59,184 nt of DNA, from the NCBI GenBank assembly GCA_035711845.1, contig DASTBU010000078.1, forward strand, positions 1 to 59,184, written 5' to 3'. The position numbers and the translations under genes are program-made. The stretch comes from DASTBU01 sp035711845 (GTDB taxonomy: Bacteria; Acidobacteriota; Vicinamibacteria; Vicinamibacterales; 2-12-FULL-66-21). This document shows positions 19,332 to 26,940 of the stretch, one piece after another (the stretch's first letter is position 1; each line of letters opens with the position of its first letter). Below the pieces are notes generated by a model. That model worked only from the letters and a program-made list of their open reading frames with translations. It was not told where the DNA came from and did no database searches.

Positions 19332-19337
19332 TACAAT
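19332..19337 (+). promoter_or_regulatory. Putative -10 box (TACAAT) six bases before a GTG start
   Basis: TACAAT ends six bases before the GTG at 19344. If it is a -10 element, transcription would begin at or next to the start codon, giving a leaderless mRNA. Similar arrangements occur before the GH42-like gene (TACAAT, 40687-40692), the 36-residue gene (TATACT, about 28536) and ybdK (TATCAT). Confidence 0.4.
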
Positions 19338-19343
19338 TGACAG

Positions 19344-20390
19344 GTGGTCTTTGGTGATGCCCCCGCCGATCTGATGGCCGGCGCGCAGAACGCGGTGGAG
19401 GTCTGCCTCGCGATCGAGCGAGGCGAGCGCGTGGCGCTCGTCGCAGACGAGGCGAGCCGGGCCGTCGCGGCCAGCATCGAGCGCGCGCTGCTCGACCGGG
19501 GCGCCATCGCCGATTGCGTGTGGATCGAAGCCGTGTCGCCGCGGCCGATGCCCGGGGCGCCCCCACAGGTGATCGCGGCGCTCGAGCGTGCAGATGCCGG
19601 CGTGCTCTGTGTCCAGCCCCGGGAAGGTGAGCTTGCCGCGCGCATGGCGATCGTCGCCGCTGTCGAGCGCAGGCGGATCCGCTACGCCCACATGGTCGGC
19701 GTCACCCCGCGGATCATGCTCGAGGGCATGCGCGCCGATTACCGGCTGGTCGACAGGCTGAGCGAGCAGCTTCGTCAGCGCATGCCGCGAGCGTCGGCGT
19801 TGACGGTCCGCGCCCCGGGCGGCACCGACTTCACGGCCTCCTTCGACCCGGCGCTGGCCTGGGTCAAGACCAGCGGTCTCATCAACCCGCGGTACTGGTC
19901 CAACCTTCCTGCCGGCGAGGTCTTCACCACCCCGGCGTCGGTCGATGGGACCTTCGTCTGCGACGGAACCGCAGGCGACTACTTCAACGCGAAGTACGGG
20001 ACTCTCGAGCAGACGCCGCTGGTCCTCGAGATCCGTGCGGGCCGTCTCGTGTCGGCGGCGTGTGAACGCGCCGACCTCCAGCAGGACTTCTGGCGCTACT
20101 GCCACACCGATGCGAACAGCGATCGCGTGGGGGAGCTCGCCTTCGGCACGAACCTCGGGCTGCGGGAGATGATCGGCATCCTGCTCCAGGACGAGAAGGT
20201 GCCGGGCGTGCACATCGCCTTCGGCGATCCGTATGGCAGTCAAACCCACGCCGACTGGGCGTCGAAGACGCACGTCGACGTGCTCACACGGCATTGCGAC
20301 GTCTGGATCGACGGCGATCAGGTCATCGCCGCGGGGCAGTATCTGCTGGACCGATTCGCGCTGGCCCTTCCCGAGCGTGTGGGAGCGTGA
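19344..20390 (+). CDS. Aminopeptidase, M29 (aminopeptidase T) type
   Basis: 348 residues from a GTG; an ATG at 19374 is the alternative. M29 aminopeptidases release N-terminal residues using divalent metals. The C-terminal half has the family features FTTPASVDGTFVCDGT, HTDANSDRVGELAFGTN (conserved E) and GVHIAFGDPYGSQTHADWASKTHVDV (conserved His/Asp ligands). The N-terminal half is the Rossmann-like part (ERVALVADEASRAVAASIERAL). It is four bases upstream of the selenocysteine rhodanese gene, and the two are probably an operon. Confidence 0.85.
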   Translation: MVFGDAPADLMAGAQNAVEVCLAIERGERVALVADEASRAVAASIERALLDRGAIADCVWIEAVSPRPMPGAPPQVIAALERADAGVLCVQPREGELAARMAIVAAVERRRIRYAHMVGVTPRIMLEGMRADYRLVDRLSEQLRQRMPRASALTVRAPGGTDFTASFDPALAWVKTSGLINPRYWSNLPAGEVFTTPASVDGTFVCDGTAGDYFNAKYGTLEQTPLVLEIRAGRLVSAACERADLQQDFWRYCHTDANSDRVGELAFGTNLGLREMIGILLQDEKVPGVHIAFGDPYGSQTHADWASKTHVDVLTRHCDVWIDGDQVIAAGQYLLDRFALALPERVGA

Positions 20391-20394
20391 CGCC

Positions 20395-20799
20395 ATGACG
20401 AAGCCGCGAGCGGCCGCCTGGGTGCTCTTGATGGTGTTGCTGGCGGCGGTCCTTGCCGGCGCACAGGACCGCTCCGCCGAGCTGCGCATCGACTGGGCGA
20501 AGTTCAAGAAAGCCTACGACGCCGAGAGCGTGGCCGTGGTCGATGTCCGGAGCGCCGACGCGTTCGAGGCCGGGCACATACCACGCGCGATGTCGGTACC
20601 GCTCGACGACGTCGAACGTCGCGCCGGAGAGCTCAAAAAGCTCGCCAAGCCGGTCGTGCTCTATTGTTCCTGACCGGCGGAAGCGACCAGCGCCCGTGCG
20701 GCGCTGACATTGCAGGAGCGCGGCGTGGACGCGCGCGCGCTCGTCGGCGGCCTCGCAAAGTGGTACCAGGAAACCGGCAAGCTCGAGCGAGGCAAATAG
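20395..20799 (+). CDS. Exported rhodanese-like protein with active-site selenocysteine (Cys-Ser-Sec)
   Basis: 134 residues when the TGA at 20671-20673 is read as selenocysteine (residue 93). It has a signal peptide (AAAWVLLMVLLAAVLAGA, cleavage before QD), then a rhodanese domain: VAVVDVRSADAFEAGHIPRA, then the active-site loop VVLYC-S-U-P. After the TGA the same frame continues for 41 codons with the expected rhodanese end (ATSARAALTLQERGVDARAL then VGGLAKWYQETG). Family members often have CxCPxE here, so Sec replaces the second Cys. A seven-bp hairpin follows the UGA. The Shine-Dalgarno is GGGAG. It is likely a periplasmic sulfur- or selenium-handling redox protein. Read as a stop, the TGA would leave a protein without its last two strands. 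Confidence 0.85.
20671..20706 (+). promoter_or_regulatory. Selenocysteine UGA and SECIS-like hairpin in the rhodanese gene
   Basis: The UGA at 20671-20673 is followed after 14 bases by a perfect 7-bp stem CAGCGCC-CGTGC-GGCGCTG (20688-20706). The five-base loop starts 21 bases after the UGA and has G as its second base. This fits the loose bacterial SECIS consensus (small loop about 16-37 bases after UGA with a G among the first two loop bases), though less closely than the fdhG element. Confidence 0.75.
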
Positions 20800-20826
20800 G
20801 AGCCGGACGGATGGCGGCCGTGACCT

Positions 20827-21555
20827 CTACCAGGCTCGCAGATACGCCCGCATCTGTTCCTTCCAATAGGGCCAGTCGTGCCCTCCGCGAGGCCCCCAGT
20901 CATCAAGGTGATGGCGGATTCCCTTGCGCGCGAGGATCCCCGACAGCTCGTACGAGAACCGGCTCTCCTCCCACGGCCCGGAGCCCGTGGCGATGTGGAT
21001 CTCACAGGTGGCCAGCTGACCCAGTATCCAGGCATCGTCGAGATTGGCGAGGTAGTCCACCGGGTTGTGGAAATAGAAGTTCTCGTCGTACATCCCGCCC
21101 ATGAATCGGCGAAGGTCGTACACGCCCGATAACGCGTAGCAGCGCTTCACCAGGTGCGGATACCTGAACAGCGTATTGGCCGCATGGTACGCCCCCATCG
21201 ACGCGCCCATCGTCGAAATGGGAATTCCTGGCGTCTGGCAGCTCGCGTAGACGAAGGGCACCACCTCGTCGCGGATGTACTCGTCGAACATGCGCTGGCG
21301 CCAGCTGCGGTGGTACGGGTGAGCCCCGTTGTTGCCGAAGGACTCGGTGTTGTTGGAGCCGACCGAGAACACCTTGACCCGGCCGGCCTCGATGAACTCG
21401 CCGATGGCCTCGATCAGGCCCTGGCGCCGCAGCTCCCATTCGTCGCCGTGGCTGGTCGGAAACGCCAGCAGCGGCAGGCCCCAATGCCCGAACACCGCGA
21501 CGCCCATGTCGTGTTCGAGGCGGGGTGAATACCAGTAGTGATGGTCCGTTCGCAC
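20827..21555 (-). CDS. Alpha/beta-hydrolase, esterase family
   Basis: 242 residues from a GTG at 21555. The nucleophile elbow is GASMGAYHA, the acidic residue is probably in the GSGPWEE region, and the catalytic His in GPRGGHDWPYW. The layout matches the putative-esterase family (antigen 85/S-formylglutathione hydrolase group). There is no signal peptide. It lies 40 bases after the amidohydrolase gene on the same strand and is probably in its operon. The substrate is unknown. Confidence 0.82.
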   Translation of the reverse strand: MRTDHHYWYSPRLEHDMGVAVFGHWGLPLLAFPTSHGDEWELRRQGLIEAIGEFIEAGRVKVFSVGSNNTESFGNNGAHPYHRSWRQRMFDEYIRDEVVPFVYASCQTPGIPISTMGASMGAYHAANTLFRYPHLVKRCYALSGVYDLRRFMGGMYDENFYFHNPVDYLANLDDAWILGQLATCEIHIATGSGPWEESRFSYELSGILARKGIRHHLDDWGPRGGHDWPYWKEQMRAYLRAW

Positions 21556-21571
21556 GCCTTGGTTCGCTCCC

Positions 21572-21599
21572 CCTTCCTACTTCAGCCTTCCTACTTCAG
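21572..21599. repeat. Two tandem 14-bp copies overlapping a stop codon
   Basis: CCTTCCTACTTCAG is repeated exactly (21572-21585, 21586-21599). The second copy contains the stop codon of the amidohydrolase gene (TGA, minus strand at 21596-21598). It lies between that gene and the esterase. Confidence 0.75.
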
Positions 21600-23293
21600 C
21601 CTTTCTTGTCGGCCTTTCTCAACAGGGCTCGTCCCGGCGTTGCCCCCGTGTGCTCGCCCCCCTTCAACACCTGCGTGCCGTTGACGAACACGTGCCGAAC
21701 GCCGACCGCGTACTGGTGCGGTTGCTCGAAGCTCGCGCGGTCCGCGATCGTTGCGGGATCGAAGACCACGATGTCGGCGAACAGGCCTTCGCGGATGAAG
21801 CCGCGGCGATCGAGCCCGAGATTGGTGGCGGGAAGGCCCGACAGCCGATGAACGGCCTCGGCGAGGGGGATGACCTTCTCCTCGCGCACGTATTTGCCGA
21901 GCAACCTGGCGAAGTTGCCGTACGCGCGGGGATGCGCGGCCGATTTCGTGAACGGCGGCTCCGGCGCCATCGACGCCGCGTCGGACCCGAACGCCACCCA
22001 CGGCAGCGCGATCTGTTTCCTGATGTTCTCCTCGGACATCATGAAATAGACCGTGCCGACGCGGGAACGGTCCTCGAGGACCAGGTTCATGATCGTCTCG
22101 ACCGGATCCTCGCCGCGCATCCCCGCGGCCTCCGCCAGCGTCTTTCCCGTCAAGGGTTTGAGCGCGTCGGACTTGAACTCCACGAGGAGCACACGCTCCG
22201 GAGAACCGGCCGCGAGATACAGGTTCTCCCACTCCGCCGTAGGCGTCCGGATCGCGTGCGCGATCTTCTTCCGAACCTCGGGATCCTTCAGCCGTTGGTA
22301 GGCCGCCTCGTATCCCCCGTCGAGCACCCACGGCGGCATGGCCGCGTCGAGGCCGGTCGCCCCGGCCGTGTAGGTGTACATGTCGGCGGTGATCTTCAGG
22401 CCATCCTTTCGTGCCTTCTCGACCATGGCGATGACTTTGTCGATCTTCGGCCAGTTGGCCTGGCCCGCGGCTTTCAGGTGATAGATCTCGGCCGGGATGT
22501 TCGCCTCGCGCGCGATTCGAACCAGCTCGTCGACTGCTTCGACCAGGCGATTTCCCTCGCTCCGCATGTGTGAGATGTAGCTGCCGCCGTACTGGGCGGC
22601 GACCTTGCACAGCTCGATCAGCTCCTCGGTGGAGGCATAGAAGGCAGGCGCGTAGATCAGGGATGAACCAATGCCGAGCGCTCCGGCGTCCATTTCGGCG
22701 CGGACGAGCTTCCGCATCTCCTCCATCTGTTCGGCCGTTGGCTTTCGATCCTCGAGGCCGATCACGTGCTCGCGAATCGTGGTCGCGCCGATGAAGGACG
22801 CGACGTTCGGCGCGACGCCGCGCCGCTCCAGATCGCGCAGATACTCCGACAGCGTCGTCCACGTGATCTCGTACTTGATGTCGCCCATCTGCTCGTAGGC
22901 CCGCTTCTTCATCGCGTCGTTCATCGGACCCATCGAGCTGCCCTCGCCGAAGATTTCGGTCGTGACGCCCTGCCGAATCTCCCCCTGCGATCGGCCATCC
23001 ACGAGCAGCGACTCCGTGGACCACGAGAGCATGTTGATGAACCCCGGCGTCACGGCGAGCCCGGTCGCGTCGATCACGGTGCCGGCCGCCATACCGCTGA
23101 AGTCGCCGATGCCGGCGATGCGGTCGCCTCTCAAGGCGACGTCCGCACGTCGGCCGGCCGATCCGGTCCCGTCGTAGACGGTCCCGTCGCGGATAATGAC
23201 GTCGAAGGCTGGCGTTTGCGTGAGCAGCGCGCCCGAGGAGCCGTAAAGGCAGAGGAGCGCGGTGATGAGGGTCGCGAAGGGAAGGCGATGCAT
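21596..23293 (-). CDS. Exported amidohydrolase, D-aminoacylase-like but without the HxH motif
   Basis: About 565 residues from the ATG at 23293, with a signal peptide (LPFATLITALLCLYGSSGAL). The D-aminoacylase/dihydroorotase-like fold is clear: FDVIIRDGTVYDGTGS, VTPGFINMLSWSTESL, YISHMRSEG, AEIYHLKAAG, FGSDAASMAPE and a C-terminal FADIVVFDPATIADRASFE. At the place where D-aminoacylases have HTH (GFIDVHTH) this protein has NMLSW, and where they have the bridging Cys it has Glu (FGEGSS). The other ligands (two His, one Asp) are kept. Compare the paralogue at 32019, which has the full set. The substrate is unknown, perhaps an N-acyl-amino acid. Confidence 0.85.
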   Translation of the reverse strand: MHRLPFATLITALLCLYGSSGALLTQTPAFDVIIRDGTVYDGTGSAGRRADVALRGDRIAGIGDFSGMAAGTVIDATGLAVTPGFINMLSWSTESLLVDGRSQGEIRQGVTTEIFGEGSSMGPMNDAMKKRAYEQMGDIKYEITWTTLSEYLRDLERRGVAPNVASFIGATTIREHVIGLEDRKPTAEQMEEMRKLVRAEMDAGALGIGSSLIYAPAFYASTEELIELCKVAAQYGGSYISHMRSEGNRLVEAVDELVRIAREANIPAEIYHLKAAGQANWPKIDKVIAMVEKARKDGLKITADMYTYTAGATGLDAAMPPWVLDGGYEAAYQRLKDPEVRKKIAHAIRTPTAEWENLYLAAGSPERVLLVEFKSDALKPLTGKTLAEAAGMRGEDPVETIMNLVLEDRSRVGTVYFMMSEENIRKQIALPWVAFGSDAASMAPEPPFTKSAAHPRAYGNFARLLGKYVREEKVIPLAEAVHRLSGLPATNLGLDRRGFIREGLFADIVVFDPATIADRASFEQPHQYAVGVRHVFVNGTQVLKGGEHTGATPGRALLRKADKKG

Positions 23294-23438
23294 GAGCGAG
23301 ATTATGGCCGAAATCGGCTTCCGCCAGTCCGCCCTCCGCCGCATACCATCCGCCCCCCGGGCGACAAGGGGAGGAGGCAGGCGGAAGGCGACAATCGGAG
23401 ATCAGTTCCGCCCTCCTCGTCCCGGTATCCCGGCCGCT

Positions 23439-23698
23439 TCAGCAGCATGAGCACGGATCGCGCGAGACGTCGATCGTGTAGCGAGAGGCTTCGATGCGCC
23501 AGGCGCCCTCGATTCGCCTCACGGCGAGCGTGCACAGCCCCGTGACGGTGGGGGGGATCTTGCCGGTGGCGTCCGTCACGTCGGGCAGCGCCCACTTGCC
23601 GTCGGCCACGGCGATGTCGTTCGACAGGCACCGGATGACGCCCAACTGCATGGGGTAATCGAAACCGCAAGCGCAAGCACGACGGCGACAGATCGCAT
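23439..23698 (-). pseudogene. Decayed exported SnoaL/DUF4440-like gene
   Basis: An ATG at 23698 starts a signal-like segment (MRSVAVVLALAVSIT), but its frame soon becomes nonsense. A second frame contains the last 70 residues of a SnoaL-like domain (LGVIRCLSNDIAVADGKWAL, then GLCTLAVRRIEGAWRIEASR) and stops at 23439. The first half of the domain is missing. This looks like an internal deletion with a frameshift, though a short ORF from 23651 could still be translated. It lies downstream of the CACGTG repeat array. Confidence 0.6.
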
Positions 23699-23756
23699 AT
23701 CCGCATCCTTTTCTGGCATGGAACGAGCGGCGCAACTGTACACTATTGACGCCGAC

Positions 23757-23865
23757 AGCACGTCGCACGTCGCACGTCGCACCGTCGCACGTGACAAGTC
23801 GCACGTCGCACCGTCGCACGTGACAAGTCGCACGTTGCACATCGCAAGTCGCACGTCGTACGTAA
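23757..23865. repeat. CACGTG-type tandem repeat array (locus 2)
   Basis: A unit of about 29 bases containing CGCACGTGACAAGTCGCACG occurs about two times, followed by degenerate copies with GTTGCACATCGCAAG. It is the reverse-complement orientation of locus 1. It lies in the divergent gap between the SnoaL remnant and the methyltransferase start. Confidence 0.85.
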
Positions 23866-23878
23866 ATTGAGGCACCAC

Positions 23879-24706
23879 TTGAGCACCGACTGGGACGCCG
23901 AGCGATACCATAGACTGTCGGATCCGCAACTGGGTTGGGGGCGGCGCGTGCTGTCGAAGCTGGCGCCGCGGCCCGGCGAGCGAATCCTGGATCTTGGCTG
24001 CGGCACGGGCCGCCTCACGACGGAAGTCCTCGCGGCGATGCGGTCCGGGTGCGTGGTGGGGCTGGATCGTTCGGAGGCCATGCTGAAGGAGGCCGCCGCG
24101 CGGACGGTCCAGACAGCCGCCAACCTTCACGAGGTCCGTCGCCCACCTGATCACATCCACCTGGTTCGGGCAGATGGGGCGCACCTGCCGTTTGCCGGCG
24201 TGTTCGACGCGGTGTTCAGCGCCGCGACCTTTCACTGGATTGCCGATCACGCCCGGTTGTTTGCAGGCATCTACGGCGCGCTCGCGCCCGGGGGGCGGCT
24301 CGTGGCGCAGTGCGGCGGCGGGCCAAACCTGGCTACCCTGCTCGGCCGCGCACACACGCTGATGGAGTTGCCTTCCTATCGCGAGTGGTTTCGCGACTGG
24401 CGGGATCCGTGGAACTTCGCCGACGTTCCGTCGACCCTCGTCCGTCTGGAGAACGCTGGCTTTACCATGGTCCACGTCTCGCTCGAGCCTGGGCCGACCA
24501 CACTGGCCGACGCGCCGTCGTACATGGAGTTTCTGTCCTGTGTGTGCGTGCGCCACCATGTCGATCGGCTGCCGCCATCCGCCCGCCCGCTCTTTCTCGC
24601 GGCTCTAGCGCGCGATGCCGAGTCGGACGACCCGCCATTCACGCTCGATTACTGGCGGCTCAACCTCTCGGCGGTAAAGCCGGCCGGCGCCGAACGGGCG
24701 GCGTGA
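23879..24706 (+). CDS. Class I SAM-dependent methyltransferase, trans-aconitate methyltransferase-like
   Basis: About 275 residues from a TTG at 23879, chosen because a short AGG lies six bases upstream; a TTG at 23867 is the alternative. STDWDAERYHRLSDPQLGWG is the usual opening of Tam-like enzymes. Motif I is ILDLGCGTGRLTTEVL, then VVGLDRSEAML, and FSAATFHWIADHARLF is typical of the subgroup. The start abuts the repeat array. The stop overlaps the following start (TGATG), so the gene is coupled to the MutS-like gene. The substrate is unknown. Confidence 0.85.
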   Translation: MSTDWDAERYHRLSDPQLGWGRRVLSKLAPRPGERILDLGCGTGRLTTEVLAAMRSGCVVGLDRSEAMLKEAAARTVQTAANLHEVRRPPDHIHLVRADGAHLPFAGVFDAVFSAATFHWIADHARLFAGIYGALAPGGRLVAQCGGGPNLATLLGRAHTLMELPSYREWFRDWRDPWNFADVPSTLVRLENAGFTMVHVSLEPGPTTLADAPSYMEFLSCVCVRHHVDRLPPSARPLFLAALARDAESDDPPFTLDYWRLNLSAVKPAGAERAA

Positions 24707-26520
24707 TGGCGGCGGAGCCGTATTCACGGGCAGCCGATCGCTATGCAGCCTTGCGCGACGAGCAGGCCCGGCTGTCAACGCGCATCTCGCGCTTTCGCCT
24801 TGCGACGTTCCTTCCTGCGGCCGCGTGCACCCTGTGGGTGCTCAGCAGGGGATTCACGGTCCTTCCAACCGCGCTGGCCGTGCTGCTGTTCCTGGCGTTC
24901 GGCGCTCTCGTCGTGCGACACGCGCGCGTCGAGGAGCGTGTCGCCTGGTTCGACGCGCTCCTGCTCGTGAACCGCCGCGCGATCGCCCGCATCGGACGGG
25001 ACTGGGAGGCGCTCCCCGCCGCCGATCCCCCGGCGAGCCTCGATCTGTCCAGACATCCGTACGCCGTGGATCTCGACGTCCTCGGCCGCGCGTCGCTCTA
25101 CCAGTGGCTCGGACCAGCCGCAACCGCCTCAGGGGCTCTCGAGCTCGCGAACTGGCTTCTGACGCCCGCCGATCGTGCCGAGGTGGAAGCGCGGCAGCGG
25201 GCGGCGGCGGAGCTGAGCGGGGAGGCGGCGTGGCGAGAGCAGTTTGCCGCGCACGGCATCCTCGCCTCCGGCGCGCGGCAAGCCGGCCTGAGAATCTTTC
25301 TCGAGTGGGCCGAAGGCGAGAACGCGCTCGGTCCGCACGCATCGATCATCCGTGCACTCGTCTACGTGCTATCCGGAGCGATCTGGGTGCTGATCGCGCT
25401 GAACGCCATCGGGATCATCGAGGGCGCGATCTGGCTGATACCGATGCTGGCCGGCATCATTCTCTCGTTCGTGCTGGCGGGAAGGATGGGGACCGCCTTC
25501 AATCGTGCCGGCGGAGGTCAGAACGAGCTCAGGGCCTACGCGGGCCTCTTCGAGCATGCAGCCCTGTGCCCGGCGTCGTCGCCACGCCTGGCGGAGATCC
25601 GCGAGCGGCTCTCGGCGGACGGAACCGTGGCTGCAATATGCATGCGGCGGCTGAACCGGATCCTGGGCTTCGCCGAGCTGAGACACAGCGCAGGGATCTT
25701 CCATTTCCTGATCCACGCACTCACGCTGTGGGATTTCCACGTCTTCTTCGCGCTCGAGAACTGGCGGAAACAGGCAGGCGGGCACGTCCGACAATGGCTG
25801 GCGTCGCTGGCGTCGCTCGACGTCCTCGCTCTGCTGGCGACCGTGCAGCACGACAATCCGGAATGGTGCGTTCCGCAACTCACCGACGCACCGCTCGTCG
25901 AGGCGGTTGCCCTGGGCCACCCGCTCATCCCCGACGATCGGCGTGTGGCCAACGACGTGAGCGTCGGGCCTCCGGGCACGCTCCTGCTCGTGACCGGGTC
26001 GAACATGTCGGGCAAGAGCACCCTGCTGCGGGCGATCGGCCTCAACGTCGTGCTCGCCCAGGCCGGAGCGGCCGTGTGTGCCGGACGGTTCAGCATGCCT
26101 CAGGTGGATCTCCAGACGAGCATCAGGGTGCAGGACTCGCTCGAGCTCGGCCTTTCCTATTTCATGGCCGCGCTTGCACGTTTGAAAGGAGTAGTAGATG
26201 CTGCAGAGCACGAGCGTGAAGGTCGCGTGTTGCTCTGCCTGCTCGACGAGATCCTGCAGGGCACCAACAGCGTCGAGCGCGGGATCGCCGTCCGCGCGGT
26301 CGCGCGGCATCTCGTCGAGGCCGGCGCGATCGGCGTGATGACGACGCACGATCTCAGCCTCGCGGGCGAAGAGCCGCTCAACACGGCGGCGAGGCTGGTT
26401 CACTTCACCGAGATCGTGGACGAGAGCGGCGCAATGCGATTCGACTACCGGCTCAGACCAGGGCTGGCCACGTCGCGCAACGCGCTGCGGCTGATGCAGA
26501 TGATCGGGATAGATCTGTGA
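24706..26520 (+). CDS. Membrane-embedded MutS-family ATPase (no mismatch-binding domain)
   Basis: 604 residues. The C-terminal MutS domain V has Walker A TGSNMSGKSTLLRAIG, Walker B VLLCLLDEILQGTN and the following GVMTTHDLSLA. The central lever/clamp helices are recognisable (YQWLGPAATASGALELANWL). The N-terminal mismatch-binding domain of true MutS is absent. Instead there is a hydrophobic pair near residues 30-65 and another near 220-265 (IIRALVYVLSGAIWVLIALN, IWLIPMLAGIILSFVLAG). No Smr domain is seen. This subgroup is known only as MutS-related proteins; a DNA-repair role is not established. Confidence 0.88.
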   Translation: MAAEPYSRAADRYAALRDEQARLSTRISRFRLATFLPAAACTLWVLSRGFTVLPTALAVLLFLAFGALVVRHARVEERVAWFDALLLVNRRAIARIGRDWEALPAADPPASLDLSRHPYAVDLDVLGRASLYQWLGPAATASGALELANWLLTPADRAEVEARQRAAAELSGEAAWREQFAAHGILASGARQAGLRIFLEWAEGENALGPHASIIRALVYVLSGAIWVLIALNAIGIIEGAIWLIPMLAGIILSFVLAGRMGTAFNRAGGGQNELRAYAGLFEHAALCPASSPRLAEIRERLSADGTVAAICMRRLNRILGFAELRHSAGIFHFLIHALTLWDFHVFFALENWRKQAGGHVRQWLASLASLDVLALLATVQHDNPEWCVPQLTDAPLVEAVALGHPLIPDDRRVANDVSVGPPGTLLLVTGSNMSGKSTLLRAIGLNVVLAQAGAAVCAGRFSMPQVDLQTSIRVQDSLELGLSYFMAALARLKGVVDAAEHEREGRVLLCLLDEILQGTNSVERGIAVRAVARHLVEAGAIGVMTTHDLSLAGEEPLNTAARLVHFTEIVDESGAMRFDYRLRPGLATSRNALRLMQMIGIDL

Positions 26521-26535
26521 CGACGTGAAGGTGTC

Positions 26536-26935
26536 AATTCCCAATCGTGCATCTACTACGGCATCTTCCTCGCTACGCTGTTGCCGCTCGTCGCGTTCAT
26601 CCTCATCGCCGGATTGCCCTCGGTCGTGAGCTGGCGGACCTTCCGTGCCCTGCTTCCCGGGGCGCTCGTCGCCGCCATCGTCTGCGGCGCGTACGCACTG
26701 CCGTACATGAAAGCCAAACAGGAGGTTGGAGGCCGCTCCGGCGAGGAGATCGTCACGTTCAGCGCCCGTCCCTCGAGCTACCTTGTCGCAACTCCCGACA
26801 ACTTCCTCTGGGGGTATCTCGACCGGTCGGCGGCGCTCCGCGACTTTCCCGCCGAGCCGGCGATCGAACGGCTGCGGGCCGACGGCACGCTGACATTAGT
26901 CGCCATCCCAGCGGATGGGCGGTCGGCTGCTTGCG
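26536..26935 (+). pseudogene. Remnant of a polytopic membrane protein (GT39/PMT-like)
   Basis: The frame reads YYGIFLATLLPLVAFILIAG, then membrane segment ALLPGALVAAIVCGAYALPY, then TFSARPSSYLVATPDNFLWG, a pattern seen in large membrane glycosyltransferase-like proteins. It then jumps to RDFPAEPAIERLRADGTLTL, which in full proteins lies much further on. There is no start, no natural end and no ribosome-binding site. It appears to be a twice-deleted remnant running into the convergent glycosyltransferase gene. Confidence 0.55.
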
Positions 26936-26940
26936 CGCTC

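Noticed and set aside
20395..20673. Rhodanese as a truncated pseudogene
   Set aside because: The same frame continues past the TGA with conserved rhodanese sequence to a normal stop, there is a hairpin after the TGA, and another selenoprotein gene is in the window.
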